A stretch of DNA of 64,000 bases, from contig SHUD01000002.1 of NCBI GenBank assembly GCA_009697505.1, positions 1 through 64,000 of the forward strand, in the 5' to 3' direction. This document shows, one piece after another, positions 26,270 through 34,307 of this stretch. The notes beneath the pieces are model-generated. The model was given only the letters and a program-made list of their open reading frames with translations. It ran no database searches and was not told the origin of the DNA. The position numbers and the translations under genes were made by a program. The stretch's first letter is position 1, and the number at the start of each line of letters is the position of its first letter. Source of the DNA: Bryobacterales bacterium. Its GTDB lineage: Bacteria; Acidobacteriota; Terriglobia; Bryobacterales; Bryobacteraceae.

Positions 26270-26782
26270 GTGAGCAAGACTTTCTGGATTTTCCTCCTGG
26301 CCGGACTCGCCATCGTCGGCGGATTGCTCTTCACTATGTTCAAGACCACGGAGGGGGCGCACCTCCGTCTGGAAGGCCGGATTCTCAAGGTGCGCGTGCT
26401 GGCGCTTCCCGATAGCGCGGCGGCGCTGGTGGTGGTGGACTTCCGGGCTACGAATCCGTCGAACGTTCCGTTTGTGGGCGGTTCCGTCGCCCTGCGGCTG
26501 GAGCCGGCGAGCGGCGATCCCGTCGATGGCCTGGTGATCTCCAAGCCGGATGTGGAGAATATGTTCCGCTACGAGAAATTGCTGGGCCCCAAGTACAACG
26601 ACGTATACAGTCTGCAGGACCGCATCGCGCCGCACCAGACGCTGGACCGCATGGCCGCGGCCCGCTTCAATGTGCCGGAGACCACCGTCAACAGCCGCAA
26701 GGCAATCCGCATCCGCCTGGAAGACGTGGATGGCGCCGTGGCCGAGCTTTCCGAAGCAGCGGCTCCAGCCCCCGCGAAATGA
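26270..26782 (+). CDS. Membrane-anchored hypothetical protein
   Basis: A 170-residue protein with one N-terminal transmembrane helix (FWIFLLAGLAIVGGLLFTMF). A beta-rich extracytoplasmic domain (VVVDFRATNPSNVPFVGGSV) loosely resembles LEA14-like water-stress folds. It starts with a GTG 5 bp after the permease stop and overlaps the DUF167 gene by 4 bp (ATGA), so the three genes look like one operon. The LEA14-like reading is only a pattern impression. Confidence 0.65.
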   Translation: MSKTFWIFLLAGLAIVGGLLFTMFKTTEGAHLRLEGRILKVRVLALPDSAAALVVVDFRATNPSNVPFVGGSVALRLEPASGDPVDGLVISKPDVENMFRYEKLLGPKYNDVYSLQDRIAPHQTLDRMAAARFNVPETTVNSRKAIRIRLEDVDGAVAELSEAAAPAPAK

Positions 26783-27000
26783 CCATCCGGGTCAAGGTGA
26801 TCCCGCGCAGCGCGAAGACGGAGATCGCCGGTGAGATGTCTGACGGGACGCTCAAAGTGAAGATCGCCGCTCCGCCGGAGAAGGGCAAGGCCAACGTAGC
26901 GCTGTGCGCGTTTCTCGCGGGGCACTACAAAGTTCCGCGCAGCGCGGTCACCATTGTCAGCGGCCACACGGCGGCGCTGAAGCTGGTGCGGATTACTTGA
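26779..27000 (+). CDS. DUF167 (YggU) family protein
   Basis: A 73-residue member of the YggU/DUF167 family. The IRVKVIPRSAKTEI start, LKVKIAAPPEKGKAN and the VTIVSGHTAALKLVRI end are diagnostic. Function is unknown; structures show a small alpha/beta fold. It overlaps the preceding gene by ATGA and ends the permease operon. It converges with the secreted-family gene at 27022. Confidence 0.9.
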   Translation: MTIRVKVIPRSAKTEIAGEMSDGTLKVKIAAPPEKGKANVALCAFLAGHYKVPRSAVTIVSGHTAALKLVRIT

Positions 27001-27021
27001 CCACCAGTTACGGAACTTCGC

Positions 27022-27849
27022 TTACGGAACGACCAGGTGTTGAACGTCCTTCTCGTTTTCCAGGCAAATGTAATCCAGCAGCTCCGTATCGGGCGCGAAT
27101 ATCTGTGTAACCTTGACAGTCCACGGCTTCGTGTAGGCCTTCGGATCGTCGACTGTGATCTCGATCTCCAGCGTCCCGAAGTTCACGCGCCGGAATTTTT
27201 CCGTGACGCGGGCGGCATCCGTAAGAGGACTGCCCCCGGTGTCGAGCCACAGCCCGTCGCGGAAGCCGGTGGTCTCGACGACCAGAGTGTCGCCTTCCCA
27301 TTTCCCGGAAGAGTAGCCGTTCCAGGACGCGTTCGGATCGGCCGGCAGAGGCCGCCCGTCGGTGAAAATCTGGCGGTAGCTGGCGTTCTGCTCGTTCAGC
27401 GTCACCAGCAGGCCGGGAGCCTGGATCATCTTGCGGAACAGTGGAAACACGGTCAGCCGCACAATCCCCGGGGGCAGACAGTGGGTCATCGGATCGTTGG
27501 GACGATTGGCCGCCCTGGTCTTTTTCACCAGCTCGGCCGCCCAGGGCTGGTAGGGCAGACCATCCTTGAGGGACCGGCCGATGTTGCCAAACTCCGGCGG
27601 GATGGCGATCTCGGTAGCGCAATACACATTGGGCTTACCATTCAATCCGCCAAATGCATTGGTAACCACCGGGCAAGGCACGCCCCAGATTCCCGAGAGA
27701 TCCGGTTTGCCATCGGCAGCACGGGGCGCGGGCGCGGTGAGGTTCGGCTTGCCGTCCGGCAAGCGGGGGATCCCCGCAGTGGGGTATTTCAGCCACTGCG
27801 CCGGAAGAGATACACTCATCACGCACAGGATCATCGCTAGCTTGCGCAT
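27022..27849 (-). CDS. Secreted protein, TADGKPDLSGxW family (copy 2)
   Basis: A 275-residue exported protein closely related to the copy at 12.1-12.9 kb. It has signal peptide MRKLAMILCVMSVSLPAQ, then RAADGKPDLSGIW, GDTLVVETTGF and LEIEITVDDPKAYTKPW, and ends near ENEKDVQHLVVP. I chose ATG 27849 because GAGGGAGGAACG sits 7 nt upstream. It is a single gene here, not beside DUF1592 genes. Function unknown. The copy may bind or process an extracellular ligand, but nothing in the sequence shows catalytic residues. Confidence 0.8.
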   Translation of the reverse strand: MRKLAMILCVMSVSLPAQWLKYPTAGIPRLPDGKPNLTAPAPRAADGKPDLSGIWGVPCPVVTNAFGGLNGKPNVYCATEIAIPPEFGNIGRSLKDGLPYQPWAAELVKKTRAANRPNDPMTHCLPPGIVRLTVFPLFRKMIQAPGLLVTLNEQNASYRQIFTDGRPLPADPNASWNGYSSGKWEGDTLVVETTGFRDGLWLDTGGSPLTDAARVTEKFRRVNFGTLEIEITVDDPKAYTKPWTVKVTQIFAPDTELLDYICLENEKDVQHLVVP

Positions 27850-27873
27850 CGTTCCTCCCTCAATCCAAACCAA

Positions 27874-28317
27874 ACTAGCAGAGGCTGGCGCTGGGGTCTA
27901 GCCTGCAGGTCCGGGCAGGATGCCGGTCCGAGCAAGATGCTGCCGTGACAATGTTGTGCCTGGATGACGTAACCGGAATCTTTCAAAAAAGTAACTGACG
28001 GATGGCCGACCATCCGGACACTATCCGGCCAACATGTTTCCGATAAGACGGTTATGTGAGATTTTTCGTTATTTGCCGGCGGAATCAGCACCGATTCATG
28101 CTCAATACGGCAGCGGCCTCTTTGTATGGCTGTGCCGCTGCTGTTGAGTGATTCGCCAAGACGAAACGCGGCAACTTCGGGGCTTGGCGTAGAGCCCGGC
28201 GATCCGCACAAGTAGCTGACGGATGGCCGAACCGGAAGCTCCTTTCGTCCCGTCCGTTCGTTATTAACTCATTATCGGAAGCGTTCCGCCGCCGGCCCTG
28301 TCGTATGACACCACCGT
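27874..28317. other. 444-bp intergenic region, no gene recognised
   Basis: No convincing coding frame on either strand. It holds a 21-bp direct repeat (annotated separately) and a small hairpin, GGATGG-ccga-CCATCC, at 28000-28015 inside the first repeat. It lies between the divergently ending secreted-family gene and the hydrolase. It could be a decayed gene or carry a small RNA; nothing visible decides. Confidence 0.5.
27989..28230. repeat. 21-bp direct repeat pair, 221 bp apart
   Basis: AAGTAACTGACGGATGGCCG at 27989-28008 (plus A) recurs at 28210-28230 with one change, G for A at the sixth base. The two copies share 20 of 21 bases. The interval between them is non-coding. Confidence 0.75.
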
Positions 28318-29166
28318 CTAAGCGGGCCGGTGCGCTTTCAGGAAAGAACGGATTTGGCGCACCGCCAGGGGAATGCGCTCTTTGGGCTCTTTCCAGGGGT
28401 AAATGCTCACTTCGGCTTTTGGCGCGAGCATGGCGCACTCCATGGCCACGGCGTAGGGATGCGACGGGGCATCGTCCGGCATGACCAGGACCGGAGTCTG
28501 GCAACCACGCACGAAATCCCGCGTCACGCTGAACACGAAGTCAGGGTTGCCTTCGAACATGTTGGTCGCAAACTTGTCGGCCACCGCCAGCTTGATCTCG
28601 GGCCGCTTGGCGGTAATCGCTGGAGGCCAGGTCTTCCAAAATCTGCCCGGGTGCGCGGGTTCGCGCATCTCCGGACGCCATCCCACGGGCTGCGCCGGCA
28701 CGGCCGCGACAACACGATTGGGAGCGCGCTTCAACAGAGTCCAGATGAAGGGGCCGCCAATGCAGAAACCCATCGCCATGAACTTGTCGATGCCCAGGTG
28801 ATCCATCAAACCGAGATGATCGTCGGCGTAAGAATCCCACGGCCGGTCGACTTCGACAGGGCCGGTGGACTGGCCGCTGGGGGCGTTGCGCAGGTCCGCC
28901 GTGATGCAGCGATACTCTCCCTTGAACTCTTCAATGGCGTTGAAGGGCGCGTTGCCGGTGAAGAAGCCTATGGTCGAGTTCAATCCCCCGCCGGGAAGCA
29001 GCAGCAGCGGGAAACCGGACCCGGTATCGTCATAATGGATGCGCACGGAGCCTTTTTCGTAAAACTTGCCCGGGCCTCCTTTGCTCTGAGCAAATACTTG
29101 CGGCACGGCGGCCGCTGCCGCGGCCGCTGCACCCGCTGCCAAAATGGAGCGTCTGGTCGAACCCAT
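28318..29166 (-). CDS. Tat-exported alpha/beta hydrolase with Cys nucleophile
   Basis: A 282-residue alpha/beta-hydrolase fold protein. The N-terminus has a twin-arginine signal (STRRSILAAGAAAA), so it is probably exported folded. The oxyanion region is LLLLPGGGLNS. The nucleophile elbow reads MGFCIGG with Cys135 where most esterases have Ser, as in dienelactone hydrolases. LVMPDDAPSHPYAVA holds the likely acid, and the His position is not certain. A strong AGGAGG lies upstream of ATG 29166. It is divergent from the arg operon. Substrate unknown. Confidence 0.75.
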   Translation of the reverse strand: MGSTRRSILAAGAAAAAAAAVPQVFAQSKGGPGKFYEKGSVRIHYDDTGSGFPLLLLPGGGLNSTIGFFTGNAPFNAIEEFKGEYRCITADLRNAPSGQSTGPVEVDRPWDSYADDHLGLMDHLGIDKFMAMGFCIGGPFIWTLLKRAPNRVVAAVPAQPVGWRPEMREPAHPGRFWKTWPPAITAKRPEIKLAVADKFATNMFEGNPDFVFSVTRDFVRGCQTPVLVMPDDAPSHPYAVAMECAMLAPKAEVSIYPWKEPKERIPLAVRQIRSFLKAHRPA

Positions 29167-29296
29167 AATCGGTGTCCTCCTGAATCAACCATCGCGATGA
29201 CGATAGTTCGAACGGATTTTAGCATAGGTGCTCTGGTCCCGTGGGAGCTGACTGTCGCTGACTGTCGCGGCAGGTGGCTTGTATTCTCCCGGCGAA

Positions 29297-29330
29297 TGTA
29301 TTATTATTCATTCTGTTGAATAAACATTCA
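29297..29330 (+). promoter_or_regulatory. Tandem ARG boxes (ArgR operator) upstream of argF
   Basis: Two copies of the ArgR operator core lie in tandem. Box 1 is TGTAT-TATT-ATTCA (29297-29310). Box 2 is TGAAT-AAAC-ATTCA (29317-29330), a perfect 5-bp inverted repeat around 4 bp. As 18-bp boxes they are 2 bp apart, the kind of paired spacing ArgR hexamers need. Box 2 ends 4 bp before the AGGAGG of argF, and TATTAT (29299-29304) in box 1 could be a -10, so bound repressor would block transcription. argR is the last gene of the same operon. Confidence 0.8.
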
Positions 29331-29345
29331 GTCCAGGAGGAAGCC

Positions 29346-30269
29346 GTGGCCGCGCCGATTCGCAAGATCGCAAAACCGCTCGCGCAAAACCTCACCTCGG
29401 ACCTGGATCTCCCGGTCGAGGCGCTGCAGCACGTCCTGGACTTGGCCGGGCAAATCAAGCGCACGCCCTCACGGTTCACGAAAGCGCTCTCCGGCCGCTA
29501 CCTCAGCCTGCTGTTCGAAAAGCCCTCCTTGCGCACGCGGCTGACGTTTGAGCTGGCCATCAAGCAACTGGGCGGGGATTCGGTAAGTCACGCGGGGCTC
29601 ATCGGTGAGCGCGAGCCGGTCAAGGACGTCGCGCGGAATCTGGAGCGTTGGACGCAGTGCATCGTCGCGCGTGTTTTTTCGCAGGAAACCATCGACCAGT
29701 TGGCGCAGTGGTCCAGCGTCCCGGTGATCAACGCTCTGAGCGATCTGTATCATCCTTGCCAGGCCCTGGCCGATGTGCAGACGTTGCGCGAACATTTCGG
29801 CCACCTGGAAGGCCGCAAAGTCGCCTACGTTGGCGACGGAAATAACGTCGCGCACTCGCTCATGCTGACAGCCACCCGGCTCGGCATGCACGTCGCGGTA
29901 GCGACTCCCAACGGATATGAACCGAACGCCGGAATCGCCGCGCAAGCCGCGCAATTGGGAACCGTCACGGTGACCAACAGTACCGCTGAAGCGCTGGAAG
30001 GCGCCGATGCCGTGTATACCGACGTGTGGACCAGCATGGGGCAGGAGGCCGAATCCTCGGAGCGCCAGCGGGCGTTCGCTCCCTACCAAGTCAATGCGGC
30101 GCTGTTTGCGCAAGCCAAACCCGACGCCATCTTCATGCACTGCCTGCCCGCCAAGCGGGGCCAGGAAGTGGACGACGCCATGATGGAGTCGCCGCGCGCG
30201 GCCGTATTCGATCAGGCGGAGAACCGCTTGCACGCGCAAAAGGCGCTGCTGGTGATGCTGCTCGGCTAG
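29346..30269 (+). CDS. argF: Ornithine carbamoyltransferase
   Basis: Makes citrulline from ornithine and carbamoyl phosphate in arginine synthesis. The 307-residue protein has the carbamoyl-phosphate-binding loop as KPSLRTRLTFE, the HPCQALAD segment, and the ornithine-binding/catalytic MHCLPAKRGQEV. I chose GTG 29346 because AGGAGG (29335-29340) is 5 nt upstream. The frame is open further upstream but passes through the ARG boxes. First gene of argF-argG-argH-argR and probably repressed by ArgR. Confidence 0.95.
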   Translation: MAAPIRKIAKPLAQNLTSDLDLPVEALQHVLDLAGQIKRTPSRFTKALSGRYLSLLFEKPSLRTRLTFELAIKQLGGDSVSHAGLIGEREPVKDVARNLERWTQCIVARVFSQETIDQLAQWSSVPVINALSDLYHPCQALADVQTLREHFGHLEGRKVAYVGDGNNVAHSLMLTATRLGMHVAVATPNGYEPNAGIAAQAAQLGTVTVTNSTAEALEGADAVYTDVWTSMGQEAESSERQRAFAPYQVNAALFAQAKPDAIFMHCLPAKRGQEVDDAMMESPRAAVFDQAENRLHAQKALLVMLLG

Positions 30270-30293
30270 ATCGCAAACGATATCGCAAGCTCT

Positions 30294-31517
30294 ATGAACA
30301 AACCCAAGAAGGTAGCTCTCGCCTACTCCGGCGGTCTGGATACGTCCATCATCATTCCGTGGTTGAAGGAAAACTACGGCTGCGAAGTAGTCGCGGTGTG
30401 CGGCGATATCGGCCAGGGAGGCGGGGAACTGAAGGGCCTGGAAAAAAAGGCCTTCAAGACCGGCGCTTCCGAAGTCTATGTGGCGGATATGCGCGAGGAA
30501 TTTCTGACGGATTACGTGTGGCCCATGGTGCGCGCCGGCGCCGAATACGAGCACAAGTATCTGCTCGGCACATCGATCGCGCGGCCTTTGCTCGCCAAGA
30601 AGCAGGTGGAAGTCGCGCTTGAAACCGGATGCGACGCGCTGGCGCACGGCTGCACGGGCAAGGGTAACGATCAGGTCCGTTTCGAGCTGACCTATAAAGC
30701 GCTGGCTCCGCATCTGCCGGTCATCGCGCCGTGGCGCGAGTGGGACATCGTTTCCCGCGAGGACGCCATCGAGTACGCGGCCCAGCACAAGGTGCCGATT
30801 TCGCAGACTACCAAGAAGATTTACAGCCGCGATCGCAACATCTGGCACATTTCGCATGAAGGCGGCGCGCTGGAAGATCCCAAGAACGCCGCGCCGGAAG
30901 AAATCTGGATGCTGACGCGCAGCGTGCAGGACGCGCCCAACAAGCCCGAGGACGTGACGATCGGTTTCGTCGCCGGGACGCCGGTATCGGTCAACGGCAA
31001 GAAGATGCCGGCCGTGGCGCTGCTCGAAGAGCTGAACAAGATCGGCGGCAAGCACGGCGTGGGACGCGTGGATCTGGTGGAAAACCGCTATGTCGGCATG
31101 AAGTCGCGCGGCTGCTATGAGACGCCGGGCGGCACGCTGATCATGGCCGCGCATCGCGAAATCGAAGGCCTTACGCTGGACCGGAGCCTGGCTCACTACA
31201 AACAGCAATTGGCTCTCGACTACGCCGATCTGGTTTACGGCGGGCTGTGGTTCACGCCGTTGCGCGAGTCGCTCGACGCGTTCTTCACCAAGGCCACCGA
31301 GGCCAACACCGGGGAAGTCACGCTGCGCTTGTACAAGGGTGGATTCCAGCCCGTCAGCCGCACATCGCCCAATTCGCTCTACTCGCTCGATATCGCGAGC
31401 TTCACGATGGGGGCAGAATACGATCAACGCGACGCGCGCGGCTTCATCAACCTGATCGGCCTGCCGATGCAGGTGCGGGCGTCGCTTATGAGCGCCAAGA
31501 AGGCGAAGCGGAAATGA
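30294..31517 (+). CDS. argG: Argininosuccinate synthase
   Basis: Joins citrulline and aspartate using ATP to make argininosuccinate. The 407-residue protein opens with the N-type ATP pyrophosphatase P-loop ALAYSGGLDTSIII. It has the citrulline/aspartate-binding HGCTGKGNDQVRFE segment and the family-typical LVENRYVGMKSRGCYETPGG. Length is normal. It lies 24 bp after argF and overlaps argH by ATGA (31514-31517), so the operon is translationally coupled from here on. Confidence 0.96.
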   Translation: MNKPKKVALAYSGGLDTSIIIPWLKENYGCEVVAVCGDIGQGGGELKGLEKKAFKTGASEVYVADMREEFLTDYVWPMVRAGAEYEHKYLLGTSIARPLLAKKQVEVALETGCDALAHGCTGKGNDQVRFELTYKALAPHLPVIAPWREWDIVSREDAIEYAAQHKVPISQTTKKIYSRDRNIWHISHEGGALEDPKNAAPEEIWMLTRSVQDAPNKPEDVTIGFVAGTPVSVNGKKMPAVALLEELNKIGGKHGVGRVDLVENRYVGMKSRGCYETPGGTLIMAAHREIEGLTLDRSLAHYKQQLALDYADLVYGGLWFTPLRESLDAFFTKATEANTGEVTLRLYKGGFQPVSRTSPNSLYSLDIASFTMGAEYDQRDARGFINLIGLPMQVRASLMSAKKAKRK

Positions 31518-32896
31518 AACTGTGGGGTGGACGGTTTGAAGAAGGGCCCTCCGAGGTATTCGAGCGCTTCTCCGGGTCGCTCCACTTCGACAAGCGTTTG
31601 ATTCACGCCGACATCCGCGGCTCGCAGGCATTCGCGCGGGCCCTGGAGCGTGTCGGCATCCTGACTGCTGCCGAGCGCGGGCAGTTGGTCACTGCCTTCG
31701 ATCAGTTGGATGCCGAGGCGCGGACGCCCGGGTTCTTTGAGGGCGCGGGCGACGAAGACGTGCACACGCTGGTCATCCGCAAGCTGGGTGACAAAGTCGG
31801 GACGCTGGCGGAGAAGATCCACACGGGGCGTAGCCGTAATGAGCAAGTGTCCGTGGATATCCGCCTGTGGCTGCGCGGTGAGGTCGACAACGCGCTTGGA
31901 CTCATGAGTGCGTTAATGGAAGCTCTGCTAGCGTGCGCCCAGCGCGATCCGGCGGCGGTGGTGCCGGGCTATACGCATTTGCGGCGCGCGCAGCCGGTGT
32001 TGTGGGCGCATTATCTGCTCGCCTATTTCGAGATGTTCGCTCGCGATTACGAGCGCCTGACACAGGCGCGGACTCGTGTAAATGTGATGCCGTTGGGCAG
32101 CGGAGCGCTCGCGGGCAGCGGATTTCCGTTTGATCGCGAAGCCCTTGCGCGCGACTTGGAATTCTCGGGCATAACCGGCAACAGCATGGATGTTTCCGGC
32201 GACCGCGACTTCGCGCTCGATTTTCTGTATGCGGCGTCGACGGCGATGCTGCACCTGAGCCGCCTGGCCGAGGACTGGATTCTGTATTCGAGCGAAGAAT
32301 TCGGGTGGCTGGAGTTGGGCGACGGCGTGACCAGCGGATCGAGCCTGATGCCGCAGAAGAAGAATCCGGATTCGCTCGAACTGATCCGTGGCAAGTTCGG
32401 GCGCGTGTTCGGCGATCTTAGTTCGCTGTTCATGACCATGAAGGGTTTGCCCATGACCTACAACCGCGACATGCAGGAAGACAAAGAGCCTCTGTTTGAC
32501 GCGGCGGATCAACTGTGCGGGTCGCTCGAAATGGCGCGGCAGGTGGTGGAGACGGCGAAGCTGAATCCCGCGCGCCCGGCCCAGGCAGCAGAAGAAAGCT
32601 GGGTGGTGGCGACGGATCTGGCTGAAGCGCTGGCGCGTAGCGGGACTCCGTTCCATCAGGCGCACAAGATCGCGGGCCGGCTGGTGCTGGAGAGCGTGCG
32701 CACGGGCAAGAAGCCTTCAGACTGGAATGCGGAATCACTCAAAGCGTTTGCTCCGGAATTCACGCCGGAATGCGCAGATGTACTGAATCCCAGCGAAGGA
32801 ATGAAGACGCGCGAGATCAAGGGCGGCACGGGACCAAAGCACGTTGCCGCCGCGTTGGCTGACGCCGAGTCGCGCTTGCGGCAGTTACGTAAATGA
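31514..32896 (+). CDS. argH: Argininosuccinate lyase
   Basis: Splits argininosuccinate into arginine and fumarate. The 460-residue protein starts KLWGGRFEEGP and has TGRSRNEQVSVDIRLW, LGSGALAGSGFPFDR, and the flexible catalytic loop GSSLMPQKKNPD that marks the fumarase/aspartase superfamily. The frame stays open upstream inside argG, but ATG 31514 is the family start and forms the ATGA overlap. It overlaps argR by ATGA (32893-32896). Confidence 0.96.
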   Translation: MKLWGGRFEEGPSEVFERFSGSLHFDKRLIHADIRGSQAFARALERVGILTAAERGQLVTAFDQLDAEARTPGFFEGAGDEDVHTLVIRKLGDKVGTLAEKIHTGRSRNEQVSVDIRLWLRGEVDNALGLMSALMEALLACAQRDPAAVVPGYTHLRRAQPVLWAHYLLAYFEMFARDYERLTQARTRVNVMPLGSGALAGSGFPFDREALARDLEFSGITGNSMDVSGDRDFALDFLYAASTAMLHLSRLAEDWILYSSEEFGWLELGDGVTSGSSLMPQKKNPDSLELIRGKFGRVFGDLSSLFMTMKGLPMTYNRDMQEDKEPLFDAADQLCGSLEMARQVVETAKLNPARPAQAAEESWVVATDLAEALARSGTPFHQAHKIAGRLVLESVRTGKKPSDWNAESLKAFAPEFTPECADVLNPSEGMKTREIKGGTGPKHVAAALADAESRLRQLRK

Positions 32897-33330
32897 ATAA
32901 GAACTATCGCCAGAGCCAGATCCTCAAGCTGATCCGCGGGCGGAGTCTGCACACCCAGGATGAACTGGCGCGTGCACTGCGCGGGCTCAGTATTCCCGCG
33001 ACGCAGGTCACCTTGTCGCGCGACATCCGCGAACTCGGTCTGGTGAAAACGCCGGCGGGCTACGCGCAGGTGAGTGCGGAAACGCCCGCGCCCGGGCCGG
33101 ACGTGGCCGCGCTGGCGCGTGAAATTCTCCTCGACGTAAGGCAGGCGCGGAATCTGCTGGTGTTGAAGACGCCTCCCGCCAATGCGAACGCACTTGCGGC
33201 GGCGCTCGATCGGGCCGATTGGCCGGAGGTTACCGGCACGATTGCCGGCGACGACACGGTGCTGGTGGTCGCACCGGATGTAAAGACAGCTGAGTTGCTG
33301 CGTGCGCGGTTCGCCAGATTCCTCAAGTAG
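32893..33330 (+). CDS. argR: Arginine repressor
   Basis: Arginine-dependent repressor of arginine biosynthesis. The 145-residue protein has the N-terminal winged helix-turn-helix (RQSQILKLIRGRSLHTQDEL, then TQVTLSRDIRELGLVKT) and a C-terminal hexamerisation/arginine-binding domain ending GDDTVLVVAPDVKTAE. It lies last in the arg operon, ATGA-coupled to argH. With the ARG boxes before argF this suggests autoregulation of the whole operon. Length is slightly below E. coli ArgR (156 aa). Confidence 0.93.
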   Translation: MNKNYRQSQILKLIRGRSLHTQDELARALRGLSIPATQVTLSRDIRELGLVKTPAGYAQVSAETPAPGPDVAALAREILLDVRQARNLLVLKTPPANANALAAALDRADWPEVTGTIAGDDTVLVVAPDVKTAELLRARFARFLK

Positions 33331-33334
33331 GCTC

Positions 33335-33898
33335 TCAGGGCACGGTCAGAATCCCGCCCCACATCACCTGATAGGCCTCGAGTTTCCCCAACTGGTCGCG
33401 CCCGGCGCGCACGAACACGTGCTTGTTGATGAGCGCCTCGGTGGCGTCGGTGTAATGCGTGTCCGCGCGAAGGCGAAGTGTTCGCGGCCCGTCGCTGGTC
33501 TTGATCGTAAACAGCGAGCCGTCGCTGGCGACCACCAGGCCGGAGTAGAAAAGGTATCCGTGAGGAACCCACGTCTCCCGTTTGGGCGCACGGCGCGGGG
33601 CGGGTATTACGTACACGATCGACAGCATGCGCACGTAACACGGCACAGCGGTCTTACGGTCGGCCAGGATTTCCACCGGTTCGCCGCCGCTCAGATCGGA
33701 GGAACGGATCGGCCAATGATTGCGCTGGAACAGAGTGAGGCGGTCGTAGGAGCAGTCGTAAACCGCGCCATCGGCCCGGCGCACGGAAAGGCTGCCGCCG
33801 GCGGCGGAAATCACGCTTCCACGCACGATGCCCACCGGCATGATTTGCTGCGCGTGCAGCGTTCCGGCCGCGACGAGGATACCGATCATCCACCGCAT
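33335..33898 (-). CDS. Exported hypothetical protein
   Basis: A 187-residue product with a short signal peptide (MRWMIGILVAAGTLHAQQ) and a beta-rich mature part: GIVRGSVISAAGGSLSVRR, VYDCSYDRLTLF and EPVEILADRKTAV. It may be an OB-like or small beta-barrel domain, as seen in DUF5666-type proteins, but that is a weak impression. It converges with argR (4-bp gap) and lies 7 bp upstream of the queF stop region on the opposite side. No function proposed. Confidence 0.65.
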   Translation of the reverse strand: MRWMIGILVAAGTLHAQQIMPVGIVRGSVISAAGGSLSVRRADGAVYDCSYDRLTLFQRNHWPIRSSDLSGGEPVEILADRKTAVPCYVRMLSIVYVIPAPRRAPKRETWVPHGYLFYSGLVVASDGSLFTIKTSDGPRTLRLRADTHYTDATEALINKHVFVRAGRDQLGKLEAYQVMWGGILTVP

Positions 33899-33905
33899 GC
33901 AAGCA

Positions 33906-34307
33906 TTATATGCGCTTGCGCTTGCGCGAATAGCTCGCCGTCACCTTGGTGTGCACGCCGCCGCGCGGCATGAAGTCGCCGATGAGGGTTGCCTGGATGG
34001 GCTGGGCGTACTTCACGATGTCGGCCAGCATGCGGTTCACTACGTTCTCCTGAAAAATGCCGAGATTGCGGTAGGCCAGCGTATACATCTTGAGCGACTT
34101 CAATTCCAGACATAGCTTGCCGGGAATGTAACGCAGGATGAGTATCCCGTGATCGGGCAGGCCGGTCTTGGGGCAGATGGAGGTGAACTCCGGCATCTCG
34201 ATTTCGATCTCATAGCCGGTGCCGTATTGATTCGGCCAGACTTCGATTTCCGGAAGCGGAGCTGTCACCCCGGCGGTGGCGTGTTCATCGCTATATTGCC
34301 GTTTCAT
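33906..34307 (-). CDS. queF: NADPH-dependent 7-cyano-7-deazaguanine reductase
   Basis: Reduces preQ0 to preQ1 in queuosine tRNA modification. The 133-residue protein is the short (type I) form. It has the active-site Cys and Asp in PEFTSICPKTGLPDHG, and the LELKSLKMYTLAYRN segment in place of the canonical ESFKLYL-type QueF motif. I chose ATG 34307, which overlaps the stop of the upstream gene by ATGA (34304-34307). The open frame extends far upstream only as an antisense artefact. Other que genes are not in the window. Confidence 0.93.
   Translation of the reverse strand: MKRQYSDEHATAGVTAPLPEIEVWPNQYGTGYEIEIEMPEFTSICPKTGLPDHGILILRYIPGKLCLELKSLKMYTLAYRNLGIFQENVVNRMLADIVKYAQPIQATLIGDFMPRGGVHTKVTASYSRKRKRI

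Noticed and set aside
28085-28504. Possible gene in the 28.1-28.5 kb gap on the reverse strand
   Set aside because: The frame is Arg/Pro-rich, overlaps the hydrolase 3' end out of frame and has no start signal.
29274-29345. Upstream ATG for argF
   Set aside because: The extra 24 residues would be coded by the ARG boxes and ribosome-binding site; GTG 29346 has an ideal AGGAGG.
29469-31631. 720-codon open frame antisense to argF-argG-argH
   Set aside because: It spans three well-supported genes on the other strand and shows no family motif.
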